Source: a candidate division BRC1 bacterium HGW-BRC1-1 (GTDB lineage Bacteria; Sumerlaeota; Sumerlaeia; Sumerlaeales; Sumerlaeaceae). Taken from it: DNA of 64,000 bases. Positions 1 through 9,242 of the stretch are shown in pieces; positions within the stretch are counted from its first letter, which is position 1, and every line of letters begins with the position of its first letter. The stretch lies in NCBI GenBank assembly GCA_002842095.1, contig PHCB01000004.1, positions 62,001-126,000 of the forward strand, read 5' to 3'. The notes beneath the pieces are model-generated. The model saw only the letters and a program-made list of their open reading frames with translations, was not told the DNA's origin and did no database searches. A program made the position numbers and the translations under genes.

Positions 1-3000
1 TCACCGTCGGCGACGGGCACATACGAATCCTCGGCCACAACACCCGTGGTCGCAGAGTCCTTGCGCACGAGTTTCTCGTATTTGCGTTCCACGAAAATCT
101 CGTTGCCCGCAGACTTGATCCCCTCTTCCAGCGTGAAATACTCCGCGAAGATCGAGTGGAAGAACGTGCCGGTGCCCGTCCGCGTTATGCGCACCTTCAC
201 ATCGCCTTCCGGAACCGCGTCGCCTTCCAGCGTGAAGGTGCCGTCGAAGTTCCAGAAGTTGTCTGCATCGAGGTGGAACTTGAGCGGAAGCAGATCCCCC
301 ACCACCACCTCGAAATCGGCGTCAGCCGCTCGTTCGTTTTTGACCAGCATGTACTGGGTCAGCGCCAGCACCGATTGCGCGGTGTCCTTGGTCGACTTCC
401 ACCGGGGCACGGCCCGATCCACCGACCACGAGCTTTCGCGATTGAGCGCCAGCCACTTCATGGCGCGCGGTGTCATGGGGTCGTCGGGTGCGACTTCGAG
501 ATATGCCATCAAGCCCTGGGCCGTCGCCTCCACGGCGTCGTCCCACCAGTACCAACCGCGGCGCTCGTCGCCCCAATGAACCGTGTCATTCTCGGGAACG
601 ACAACCGCGAAGTTGTGCAGGTTACGCATCACCACGGCAGCATCGTCGTCGCGTCCGGCGCGCTTCAACGAGCGCGCAAGCATGGCCAACGATTGCGGCG
701 ACAGCTTGTCGCGGTGCGTCCAAAGCTCCTCAGCGGCCTCGGCGTTCGGCATGTCATTCAGTGCCAGCACCAACTGTTGCAGAGCCAGCGTGTTCAGCGC
801 ATTCTGGCGCCAATACCAGGCGGGATCTGGTTTTTCTTTATAGTCGCGCACCTGCTTGCGCAGCGCCTCCAGGCCCTGCTGGAACATGGTATTATCCACC
901 TCAAGACCCGCTTCGCGCGCGAGGGTCAGGCCGTGCATGGTCAGTGCGGTCATGTATGTATTGGCCGGTTCACCCTTCCACCAGCCCCAGCTACCATCGC
1001 CGTTCTGGAAGTCGGACAAGCGCGCGAGACCCGCCTTCGTTACCTCATCTATGCGCGCATCAAGCGAAGCATCTGCGGGCATGCCCAGCTTGCGGAATGC
1101 CGAGGCCGCCACCACTGCCGGCACAAACCGGTTCAGCGTTTGCTCCACGCAACCGTAAGGGTAATCAATCATGTAAGGCAGCGCCTGACGCACAATCGAC
1201 GCCAGCGAGGGGTTGATGATGACCGTGAGTTTCGATGTCGCCTCGACGCGCTCGAGCGGGACGGTGATCATCTGCTCGATCTCGACCCGGTCATTACTGC
1301 GCGTGACTTTGACCTGACTCGTGCCCTTGTCATCGCTGCTGCCCGTCCAGGCGACGAACTTATCGATGCCATGGGGCAGCACCGGGAAGCTCATCTCCAT
1401 GGCGTCGCTTTCCTCGTCGGTCAGGGCCGTGAGCTTGAGCATCGCCTCGCCCGGTGTGGTAACCTTCATGCGCCAATCGACGCGCTTCTCGCCACCCGCA
1501 GCTATCTCGACGACTGACTTCAACGAGGCGCTGGTCTCGGCCATTTCGAGACCCGAAACGTCGAGGGCCACCCGCACCGACTTTGTCGAATCGAGGTAAT
1601 TGTGGATCACGCCCGAGACAACAACCTCGTCGCGCTCGCGGAAGAATCGGGGGGCTTGCAACCGCGCAAGCAGCTTCTTCGTCACGGTGCGCCGGAGCTT
1701 GGTCTGACCCATAACCGAACCATTGCCCACACCGACCGCATCGGCCTGCCAGGTCGTGAGCGAATCCGGGAAAGTAACAGTAACAGAAGCCTTTCCATCC
1801 TCGCCGGTCATAATGGTTGGAGACCAGAACATGCTGTCCCGGAAATCCTTGCGCACGGTTACCGGCGCGTCCGGTGCAGGAAGGACCACCTCGTCAGACA
1901 TAAAGGCTTTATCCTCACTCGAAGCTTCTGCAAAGCTCCAAGCAAGATTCTCCGCGCTCGCTGCAGCAGGCGCGGCCATTCCCAAGGATCGTACAGCCAT
2001 CGCACCGGATGCCCGTTCCGACTTTAGGCGATAGACGTCTCCCTGTGAAACGGTCCCATCCGTGGAATACCACATCGACACCGGGGACTCACTGAAGCTC
2101 CAGAAGAGTCCGGGTGTCGAACGCTGGGGGTTATATTGGGCTGGAGCGTTCAGGCTCGTGAGCAACTGGGAGAACCCCTGACGCCGCTGCCCATAGAAGC
2201 TGCGCCGGATGTCCTCGCGGGTGTCCGCCGCGATGTAGAGCAACGAACTGTCGAACATGCTCAGGCTGAACTCACCCCTCAGCGGCTTGCCCTCCCAGTC
2301 GAACGCCGTCAGCGCAACCGCCGCGGTTTCTCCCGGACGGTATTCCGCCTTGTCCATTTCCAGCGATACCGTGGCCACCTGCCGCGTGGGCGGGACGACC
2401 ATGGATTTCTCATCACTATGGATTTTTTTGTCCCGCACGACCACGACATGGACCTGCACATTGGGCACTAGGGCCGCCGTAATGGGTATGTCGAGAAACG
2501 TGGACCGACTGTTTAGTTTTACAACCTGCTTCTCGGCACTGACCGGCCCGGCATCGATCCAGAACCACGCATCGGCACCTGGGAATTCGCTGAGGATCAG
2601 CACCCGCGCCGTGTCGCCCACGCGGTAAACCTCGCGATCGAGAATCAACTCCACGCCCTGATAACGGTAGAACAACTCGGGCGTGTTTTCATCGGCCACG
2701 GTGAAAGGCGCATAGGCGAAAGATTTCCCACCGAAGGGATCCTCGACTTCCATGAGGAAGCGCATCATACCCAACTCACCGGTGGGCGCTTTCCACGCAA
2801 ACTCCAGGCTGCCGCTTGCGGGGATGTCCACCCGTGTGGTGGTGAGCGTGGTCACCTGCTCGCCAAGTTTCTCACCCAGCCACTTCACTTTTTCCACGTA
2901 GACCGTTGCCGATGTCGCCGCAGGTTCATCATTGTAATTCATGCTGCGGAAGTCGGCCTTCACGGCATCGCCCGGCGAGTACAACGAATGCTTCGCGGAG

Positions 3001-5270
3001 GCTGAAATCTTAAGCGCCCGCTCGCTGACGATGATCACCTTCGACCCATCGATATTGCGGCGGCTCTTATCCGTAACAGTCGCTTCAACCTGAAAGTCGT
3101 AGGCCTTGACGGGCTGCGGCAAAAACCGGAACGAACGAAACCCACCCATGCTCATCGGCCAGTATGGAGTATTGGCCGGCTCATCAGCCTTTGCCTCGGC
3201 CTTGAAGGAGAATTCAAACTCTCCGTCTGCATTCGTGCGTCCCGTTCCCTCGGAGACGATATCGCCCGCCGAACCATGTCGCATTCCGGGGTCCTGTTCC
3301 GGCTGGTCGAACCAACCGAGATCCAATTCCGCCAGTGGGTTCATCATCCGCCACCAGGGGAAATAGTGAGCCCGGCGCCGCACCGTGTACTTCACTTCCG
3401 CGTCGGCCACGGGAGCGCCGAAGTAATACTTCGCAGCTATGCTCGCCTGCATCTCCGAGCCCAGCTTGGCCAGCGCCTTATCGCTCGAAACCGTAACCTC
3501 GTATTCCGGTTTTTTGTACTCTTCCACTCGGAACGAAGCACCACTCTGCCAGTTTCGTCCCGGCGCCATCAGCGTGATAGTATAGGGACCCAGAGGCGGT
3601 TGCGCGCCAAGGGTCAACTCACCGGAGAGGGATCCGAATTCCGACAACGTCATCCCGCTACTGGTGAAAAGTTCCTGGTTGCGGCTGTCGCGAATCTGGA
3701 CCTCGTAAGTTTCTTTCGGTATGATCAGGCCCGATTCGTTTCCAGAGCGAACAATCGCCCGCCAGTAAACCTTTTGTTCCGGACGATAGACCGGGCGATC
3801 TGTATATATATAAGCTTTTTTGAATTCATCTTTCCCCGACGGCCACCAATGGCCTGCGTCCGAAAAAGCTACGTTGTCCCCCGAACGGGCAACGGCCAGA
3901 TACATCCCGTTGGTTGGCTTTTCGAAATCCGCAAAACCCGATTCATTGCTGCGGATTTCAGAGAAGACGGTAAAACGTGAAATCGGCTTGCGCACGTTTT
4001 GATCGATGTTTTTGTAATCGTGCGCGATGATGATCTTCGCATCGTTACGGGGCGCACCGGTTTTCGAGTCCACTGCCCAAAACTCAAGCTGCTGGCCCGC
4101 CGGGTGGGTCACCAGGGCGAGGTCGCTAACCAACAATAAGGCGTCCTGTTTGAGGCTCTTCCCCTCAGCCCGCAGCACATACGCGCCCGCACTTTTCACG
4201 CGCAGCGTAACGCTCACACTTGTCGCGAGGTAATCCTTTCGCGGCTCGAAATCGACGGACTTCGTTTGGAGCGATGTTCCCTTAACTTCTGTCAAATCCA
4301 GCCTTCGGTCAGCCTGTTTGCGCATCAATTTTTCGAGATCGAAGGGAATGATGCTTAACTTCACCTGATCGAGATTGCGCGCCTCGAGCTGAAAGGTGAT
4401 GGGTTCGTCAGGCAGATAAGAGCCGTTAAGAGCGTAGACCACTTCCGCCTTCACAATCTGATCGATGAATCCCTGGGCCTGCTTAGCCTCCTCGGATTTG
4501 GGGAAATCGTCCGTAACGCGTCGATAATATTTCAGCGCGTCGACCAGTTTCGAATCGTTCTTTTTCCAATTGCCGAGTAGCATGAGTGCCCGACCAGCCG
4601 CATTGGTCTTGGGGAACTCCGCGACAACTTCCTCAATCTTGCGCCACATTTCATCCGTATTGCCTGTGGCCTCCACATAGTCCGCCCGCTGCGCGCGCAT
4701 GAGCGCCAGATCAGCTATGTTTTGCGGATGGATCGGAAGTGTGGCGATGCGGTCGAAGAACCCATAAAGATAGGCCCGGTCATCACGATGAGCCTTGTCG
4801 GCTGGTATGGCATTTAAGGCTCGTTGAAGCACCTCGTTGTAGAAATTAAAAAGATCCTTCGACTTGGCTTCCGTAAGAATGCGGTCGGCCGCTCGGAGAT
4901 GCTCCAGAGGCGCCGAGGTAGGTGGTTGGTAATAGCCCATCGCCAGGCTCGGCTCCAGTTGCCAATGGGCGCGCCCCGCCCAGACATCCTCGGTGCCGGT
5001 CGTGAGAGCCTCAAACTGTTCCCGGGCTTCTCTCATCTGGTGGTTACTCGCGAAGGAAAGTCCGAGTTGATAGCGCAACTCGCGCTTTGTTGCACCCTCG
5101 GGCGCGTCCTTCATCAGCGCGGCATATTGCTCCGCTGCCAGCGCATAGGACTTCTCCGCAAACAGGCGGTCCGCCTCCTCCCGCGTAGGCTGGGCCGCAA
5201 TGGCCAGCCAGGCTGAAAGGCAAAGTGTGATGATCAACAAAGAGATGGAACGGGCAGACCGATTGCGCAT
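1..5270 (-). CDS. Alpha-2-macroglobulin family protein (C-terminus beyond left edge)
   Basis: The minus-strand frame is open from an ATG at 5270 to the window edge, giving at least 1756 residues. A Sec-type signal peptide (about residues 1-26, cleavage near AIA-AQ, no lipobox) suggests a periplasmic or secreted protein. Residues about 28-300 look like helical TPR-type repeats. Macroglobulin-type beta domains follow, with the bacterial signature YTDRPVYRPEQKV and later TWQADAVGVG. The thioester motif PYGCVEQT is intact, with Cys1374 and Gln1377 (codons at 1140-1151), followed by the alpha-helical thioester domain. Bacterial members of this family (COG2373) are thought to trap foreign proteases covalently. 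A GGAGGA ribosome site lies about 8 nt before the ATG. The usual partner, penicillin-binding protein PbpC, is not on the upstream side; the other side is outside the window. The family call is secure and the protease-trap role is inferred. Confidence 0.93.
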   Translation of the reverse strand, partial: MRNRSARSISLLIITLCLSAWLAIAAQPTREEADRLFAEKSYALAAEQYAALMKDAPEGATKRELRYQLGLSFASNHQMREAREQFEALTTGTEDVWAGRAHWQLEPSLAMGYYQPPTSAPLEHLRAADRILTEAKSKDLFNFYNEVLQRALNAIPADKAHRDDRAYLYGFFDRIATLPIHPQNIADLALMRAQRADYVEATGNTDEMWRKIEEVVAEFPKTNAAGRALMLLGNWKKNDSKLVDALKYYRRVTDDFPKSEEAKQAQGFIDQIVKAEVVYALNGSYLPDEPITFQLEARNLDQVKLSIIPFDLEKLMRKQADRRLDLTEVKGTSLQTKSVDFEPRKDYLATSVSVTLRVKSAGAYVLRAEGKSLKQDALLLVSDLALVTHPAGQQLEFWAVDSKTGAPRNDAKIIIAHDYKNIDQNVRKPISRFTVFSEIRSNESGFADFEKPTNGMYLAVARSGDNVAFSDAGHWWPSGKDEFKKAYIYTDRPVYRPEQKVYWRAIVRSGNESGLIIPKETYEVQIRDSRNQELFTSSGMTLSEFGSLSGELTLGAQPPLGPYTITLMAPGRNWQSGASFRVEEYKKPEYEVTVSSDKALAKLGSEMQASIAAKYYFGAPVADAEVKYTVRRRAHYFPWWRMMNPLAELDLGWFDQPEQDPGMRHGSAGDIVSEGTGRTNADGEFEFSFKAEAKADEPANTPYWPMSMGGFRSFRFLPQPVKAYDFQVEATVTDKSRRNIDGSKVIIVSERALKISASAKHSLYSPGDAVKADFRSMNYNDEPAATSATVYVEKVKWLGEKLGEQVTTLTTTRVDIPASGSLEFAWKAPTGELGMMRFLMEVEDPFGGKSFAYAPFTVADENTPELFYRYQGVELILDREVYRVGDTARVLILSEFPGADAWFWIDAGPVSAEKQVVKLNSRSTFLDIPITAALVPNVQVHVVVVRDKKIHSDEKSMVVPPTRQVATVSLEMDKAEYRPGETAAVALTAFDWEGKPLRGEFSLSMFDSSLLYIAADTREDIRRSFYGQRRQGFSQLLTSLNAPAQYNPQRSTPGLFWSFSESPVSMWYSTDGTVSQGDVYRLKSERASGAMAVRSLGMAAPAAASAENLAWSFAEASSEDKAFMSDEVVLPAPDAPVTVRKDFRDSMFWSPTIMTGEDGKASVTVTFPDSLTTWQADAVGVGNGSVMGQTKLRRTVTKKLLARLQAPRFFRERDEVVVSGVIHNYLDSTKSVRVALDVSGLEMAETSASLKSVVEIAAGGEKRVDWRMKVTTPGEAMLKLTALTDEESDAMEMSFPVLPHGIDKFVAWTGSSDDKGTSQVKVTRSNDRVEIEQMITVPLERVEATSKLTVIINPSLASIVRQALPYMIDYPYGCVEQTLNRFVPAVVAASAFRKLGMPADASLDARIDEVTKAGLARLSDFQNGDGSWGWWKGEPANTYMTALTMHGLTLAREAGLEVDNTMFQQGLEALRKQVRDYKEKPDPAWYWRQNALNTLALQQLVLALNDMPNAEAAEELWTHRDKLSPQSLAMLARSLKRAGRDDDAAVVMRNLHNFAVVVPENDTVHWGDERRGWYWWDDAVEATAQGLMAYLEVAPDDPMTPRAMKWLALNRESSWSVDRAVPRWKSTKDTAQSVLALTQYMLVKNERAADADFEVVVGDLLPLKFHLDADNFWNFDGTFTLEGDAVPEGDVKVRITRTGTGTFFHSIFAEYFTLEEGIKSAGNEIFVERKYEKLVRKDSATTGVVAEDSYVPVADG

Positions 5271-5349
5271 GATGATTCCTCCGCGGAGTTTATGCTTTTG
5301 CCGCAGAAGACTCTCTGGCAAACCAGAAGGTTTGATGCAAGGAGAGAGA

Positions 5350-5389
5350 AAAGCGAAAAAGATACGGGAAAGGTCGGTTAAACCTTCCC
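5350..5389 (-). terminator. Possible intrinsic terminator after the SDR gene
   Basis: On the minus strand an imperfect stem (GGGAAGG pairing with CCTTTCCC, one bulge) overlaps the SDR stop codon and is followed by a T-rich stretch. It would separate the SDR gene from the alpha-2-macroglobulin gene about 100 nt downstream. The stem is short, so this is tentative. Confidence 0.35.
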
Positions 5390-6232
5390 GAGGATCTTTC
5401 GGTTGATCCCTTCCTCGAAGGAAATGGGATCAAAACCCAGATCACGGCGCGCATCGGAGATGTCGAAAACCTTGTCCTCGCGCAGGCGGTCAATCTGGTC
5501 TGAGGTCAGCAACGGCCGTTTGGAAACCAGCGCCATCAGCCCCATGGCTCCACGCACGAAGCTCAGCGGGATGGGCACCAGCAACCGCCGAACCTTCATC
5601 TCGCGCATCATGGTTCGCACCATTTCCGCATAGGTTATGGGTTCAGGACCGGCGATCGTGTAATCGCGCCGCACTGCATCGGCAGAATCCAGCGCCGCCA
5701 GCAAAGCCGCCACCACATCCCAGGTAAAAACCGGCTGCCACTTCATGCGACCACCATCCGGCAAAGGATGGATCGGCCACTTCTTCAAAGCCCGCTGCAA
5801 ATGGACGAGGTTATTATCGTCGCGGCTGCCATAGATCATGCTCGGTCGGATGATGGTCCAGTCCAACCCGCTGGCCCGCACAGCCTCCTCGCCCGCGATC
5901 ACCTGCCGGGCGGTGTCCTCCGGGAACTGCGTGAAGCGCCGCGTGGACGACATGAAAATAGCGCGCTTAACTCCGGCCGCTTTGCTTGCAGCAATCACGT
6001 GACCGGCTAGGCGGATATGCGTAAGAGCGATCACAGCCATCGCCCCCTTAAACGCTTCAGCAGCACTCTCCGGGTCGGTCAAATCACCGCGAACAACCTC
6101 AACTTGGCGGCGCAGGTTCAGATGCATCTTCGCGGGCTCACGTGTCAAAATGCGCACCTGCTCCCCCCTGTCCACCAATGCTCGCACCAATCTGTGCCCG
6201 GTATGGCCTGTTCCGCCAGTTACAATAATCAT
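5378..6232 (-). CDS. NAD(P)-binding atypical SDR / NmrA-like protein
   Basis: This 284-residue protein starts with a Rossmann dinucleotide-binding motif (TGGTGHTG, residues 5-12) and continues with the SDR pattern of a nucleotide-sugar epimerase or NmrA/complex-I-assembly (NDUFA9-like) protein: a VVRGDLTD acidic loop after beta-3 and a C-terminal substrate region containing DVVAALLAAL. The canonical YxxxK catalytic pair is not evident, which fits the atypical SDR subfamily whose members often act as redox sensors or assembly factors rather than dehydrogenases. The gene precedes the alpha-2-macroglobulin gene on the same strand by about 107 nt. The substrate cannot be told from sequence. Confidence 0.85.
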   Translation of the reverse strand: MIIVTGGTGHTGHRLVRALVDRGEQVRILTREPAKMHLNLRRQVEVVRGDLTDPESAAEAFKGAMAVIALTHIRLAGHVIAASKAAGVKRAIFMSSTRRFTQFPEDTARQVIAGEEAVRASGLDWTIIRPSMIYGSRDDNNLVHLQRALKKWPIHPLPDGGRMKWQPVFTWDVVAALLAALDSADAVRRDYTIAGPEPITYAEMVRTMMREMKVRRLLVPIPLSFVRGAMGLMALVSKRPLLTSDQIDRLREDKVFDISDARRDLGFDPISFEEGINRKILGKV

Positions 6233-6393
6233 GGTAGGCTAATGAGCTTGCTCATGGGAGGGAGCGCAACCGAATTTAAGTCACCGACTCGAGAATCCAA
6301 TAAATCTCAGCCACCATTCAGAGTTGCCCGTGCGCTTTCCAGTTGAGTGAGTTGTGCTATCAGGCAAGATAATCGCAACAAGGAGTCTTTACC

Positions 6394-7848
6394 ATGGCGC
6401 GCACTCTGATTGGCTTTCTTCTGTTATACTGGTTTTGCCCCGTTCTGAGCTTTGGTCAGGAAACCACCACCACGAGCCCCATCGAGTTCCGTGCCGACGG
6501 CGTTCTGGTGTTGCGGCTCGAAGACGAAAGCGTGAACCCGGTCACCGCGCGCTTCATTGTCGCGGCCATCGACCGCGCCGAGGCAGAAAACGCCATGCTG
6601 GTGCTGATGCTCGACACGCCCGGCGGGCTGGTGCAATCCACCCGCGAAATCGTTAAACGATTCCTCTCCAGTAAAGTTCCTGTGGTAACATACGTCGCTC
6701 CCGGCGGAGCGCGCGCCGCCAGCGCCGGAATGTTTATTACCATCGCCTCCCACGTGGCGGCCATGGCGCCCGGCACCAACATTGGCGCTGCCCACGTGGT
6801 GGACATCACCGGTTCGTGGCCCGGCGGCGGTGGTGGCGACGACCAGACCACCGGCCCCAATCGCCCCACGAATCCCTTCGCGAAGCCTCCGGCGTCCAGC
6901 GGCTCCATCATGGAGGAGAAGGTCATCAACGACATCAGCGCCTGGGCCCGCGGCATCGCTCAGCTTCGCGGACGCAACGTGGAATGGGCCGAGAAAGCCG
7001 TGCGCGAGAGCAACTCCATCAGCGCCGAAGAGGCCGTGCAGCTCAACGTGGTGGACTTCATCGCTAATGACCTCGACGACCTGATGACAAAGTTGGACGG
7101 ACGCGAAGTTGATCTGGCCGGGCACACGACGATTCTCCGCACGAGCGATCTTCCGCGAACGGAAATCCAAATGTCCCAGCGTCAGCGCATCCTGAACATG
7201 CTGGCCAGCCCCAATGTGGCGCTCATGCTGCTCTTCATCGCCTTCGCCGGCCTGGCCTACGAGGTGACCCACCCCGGTCTCATCATGCCGGGCACCATCG
7301 GGCTGATCTCACTGCTCCTCGCCGCCCTCGCGCTGAACATGCTCCCCACAAACTGGGCCGCTGTTCTGCTCATCATCGCGGGCATCGCCCTCATTATCGC
7401 CGAAATAAAATTCGTGAGTTATGGCCTGTTGACCGTCGCGGGCGCAGTGTGCCTGTTCTTCGGAGCGATTGCATTGTTCGATCAACCATTTCCCTTCATG
7501 GGGGTTCCGGTAATGACTGCCCTTGGTATGGTTATCGGCGTCACGTCCATCATGGCGTTGTTGGTATTTCTCATCCTTCGCACGCACCGGCTTCCACCCG
7601 CCATTGGCGTGTCTTCTCTCGTGGGGGGTCTGGCCGAAGTTAAACGCGAACTGTGCCCCGAGGGAAAGGTGTTTATGAACGGCACCCACTGGGATGCTGT
7701 TGCTTCCGAAACGATTCCCGTGGGCACCCACGTTCGCGTGGTTCAGGTGCGCGAAGGCATGCTGCTGGTTGTCGAAAGAACCAAGCTCGAACCCGCTACA
7801 ATCGCAGGGCCATCCGGTGGCGTCCCAACCAGCCGCTCAACAACGTAA
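6394..7848 (+). CDS. nfeD: NfeD family membrane-bound ClpP-class serine protease
   Basis: The 484-residue protein has a signal peptide (residues 1-21) and a ClpP/crotonase-type serine protease domain (about 30-240). The likely catalytic Ser110 lies in ARAASAGMF and Lys176 in the helix after a Gly/Pro-rich insert (about 141-170). Four or five membrane segments follow (about 265-400), then a C-terminal NfeD OB-fold domain (about 405-470). This is the full-length NfeD1b architecture. Such proteases cleave hydrophobic stretches of membrane proteins and work with flotillin/stomatin partners, but none is encoded next door. The start is supported by an AAGGAG site about 10 nt upstream. The 3' end overlaps the convergent acyltransferase-like gene by 53 nt. 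Confidence 0.93.
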   Translation: MARTLIGFLLLYWFCPVLSFGQETTTTSPIEFRADGVLVLRLEDESVNPVTARFIVAAIDRAEAENAMLVLMLDTPGGLVQSTREIVKRFLSSKVPVVTYVAPGGARAASAGMFITIASHVAAMAPGTNIGAAHVVDITGSWPGGGGGDDQTTGPNRPTNPFAKPPASSGSIMEEKVINDISAWARGIAQLRGRNVEWAEKAVRESNSISAEEAVQLNVVDFIANDLDDLMTKLDGREVDLAGHTTILRTSDLPRTEIQMSQRQRILNMLASPNVALMLLFIAFAGLAYEVTHPGLIMPGTIGLISLLLAALALNMLPTNWAAVLLIIAGIALIIAEIKFVSYGLLTVAGAVCLFFGAIALFDQPFPFMGVPVMTALGMVIGVTSIMALLVFLILRTHRLPPAIGVSSLVGGLAEVKRELCPEGKVFMNGTHWDAVASETIPVGTHVRVVQVREGMLLVVERTKLEPATIAGPSGGVPTSRSTT

Positions 7849-9028
7849 CAGCCAACGCCACGGCAGCCCACACCGCCAATGCCCCGTAACCGCTGGTGGC
7901 ATGGTTCCACAAGGGGTTCGATGGCCACAGCGCCAGGACGTAATACAACATGGTGGACAACAAATAAGCCAGCAGCGGATTTTCTCCCGCCGGCTGCACT
8001 ATGGCCGCCCAGCGTCGAACTCCCCACACATCCATTAACAGATATAACCCCGCGTAAATCCAGCAACTCCATGCCACGCTGTAAAGGCACCACGCGGGAG
8101 AGGCGGTGGTTTTGTTGATGCCGTGCAACGGTTCGAACATGACCGCCGCCGCGAAAGCCATCGCACCCATAATAACAATCCAACGCAGACGCGCCCAATG
8201 AGCCGTCGGAAATCCCGTCCCGCCGAGGAGCATCTGCCCCACAAGAACCCCCGCCAACGTGATGGCCCCATGGGAACCGAGTTGCGAGCCGTACCCGAGA
8301 CGGTCCTGCAACGGAAAGCCAGTGAACAGTCCGCGAGCGTCGGCCAGATAAACGAGATAGAGCATCGCCATGGCACCCACGAGGGCTGCCATCTGACGGC
8401 GCGCGAGAATGTTAATGACACTCGCCACGAGATAAGCCCAACCGATCAACCCGATAATGCCCCACCAGCTGGTGTCCATCCAGCGCAGCCCGTCAGGCGA
8501 TTTTGCCCTGTAGATATACGCCAACAACGCCAGCGCGACGAAACCGATTGCGCGCACGACGATATGAATGCGACGACCCCGTGCAGTCGTAACCGCAGCG
8601 TTATTGAACGCCGCCATCAACGCCAGAAAAGCCAGGATCGCCCAGACATTCCCGTTCAGTCCGGTGGCCACCGAATCCGGCGGCATGTTCACCATGAAAA
8701 AGCCTACGAAGAGCAGAGACGCCGTGCGAATGAGCACATGCCCCATTACCCTCAACGGATGTACACCCTTATCCAGCCACCGCCCGAGGGCGAACGGAAT
8801 CGCCATCCCCACGATGAACAGGAAGGCGGGAAAGACCACGTCCACGAAGGTCATGCCATTGGCGTCGGGCGCCATGTGTTTGAACCACGCGGGGATATTC
8901 TTAACGCCCGGGATGTTGTTGACGAAAATCATCACCAGAATGGTGAGACCACGGAAGGCGTCGATGGAAGCGATGCGGGGTGCCTGAGACTTGCTGGGCG
9001 ATAAGTCATTCGAAGCGACAGTGGCCAT
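7796..9028 (-). CDS. HGSNAT/DUF5009-like acyltransferase membrane protein
   Basis: The protein has 410 residues and ten or so predicted membrane segments. The N-terminal signature DAFRGLTILVMIFVNN, followed by WFKHMAPDANGMTFVDVVFP, matches the bacterial relatives of heparan-alpha-glucosaminide N-acetyltransferase (DUF5009, NagX-type). His51 in FKHM aligns with the acetyl-accepting histidine of the human enzyme, as I recall it. The family moves acetyl groups from cytoplasmic acetyl-CoA across the membrane to amino sugars, so a role in amino-sugar or peptidoglycan/glycan acetylation is plausible. The gene overlaps the 3' end of nfeD by 53 nt on the opposite strand. Downstream genes give no substrate clue. 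Confidence 0.87.
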   Translation of the reverse strand: MATVASNDLSPSKSQAPRIASIDAFRGLTILVMIFVNNIPGVKNIPAWFKHMAPDANGMTFVDVVFPAFLFIVGMAIPFALGRWLDKGVHPLRVMGHVLIRTASLLFVGFFMVNMPPDSVATGLNGNVWAILAFLALMAAFNNAAVTTARGRRIHIVVRAIGFVALALLAYIYRAKSPDGLRWMDTSWWGIIGLIGWAYLVASVINILARRQMAALVGAMAMLYLVYLADARGLFTGFPLQDRLGYGSQLGSHGAITLAGVLVGQMLLGGTGFPTAHWARLRWIVIMGAMAFAAAVMFEPLHGINKTTASPAWCLYSVAWSCWIYAGLYLLMDVWGVRRWAAIVQPAGENPLLAYLLSTMLYYVLALWPSNPLWNHATSGYGALAVWAAVALAVTLLSGWLGRHRMALRL

Positions 9029-9242
9029 GAAAAGATCCTGAAAAAGGGATAAGGCCGACAGTTGGTTAACGAAAACGAATCCAGTGCAAGAGAGGATTTC
9101 TGGAGAAATTTTACCTCAGGGTGTCAAAAATCTCCCCGCCCTTTGGTTTAAGGTTGCGCCTACCGCTTTTCCATTCTCTCAAGATATGTGGACCAATTGA
9201 TACCTCTCAAATAAAAGACCAAAGCCTTGAGGAAACAAGAAC

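Noticed and set aside
156-1517. Long plus-strand open frame of 453 codons
   Set aside because: It lies antisense to the alpha-2-macroglobulin gene, whose frame has clear family motifs including the thioester. The plus-strand translation is rich in Arg/His and resembles nothing.
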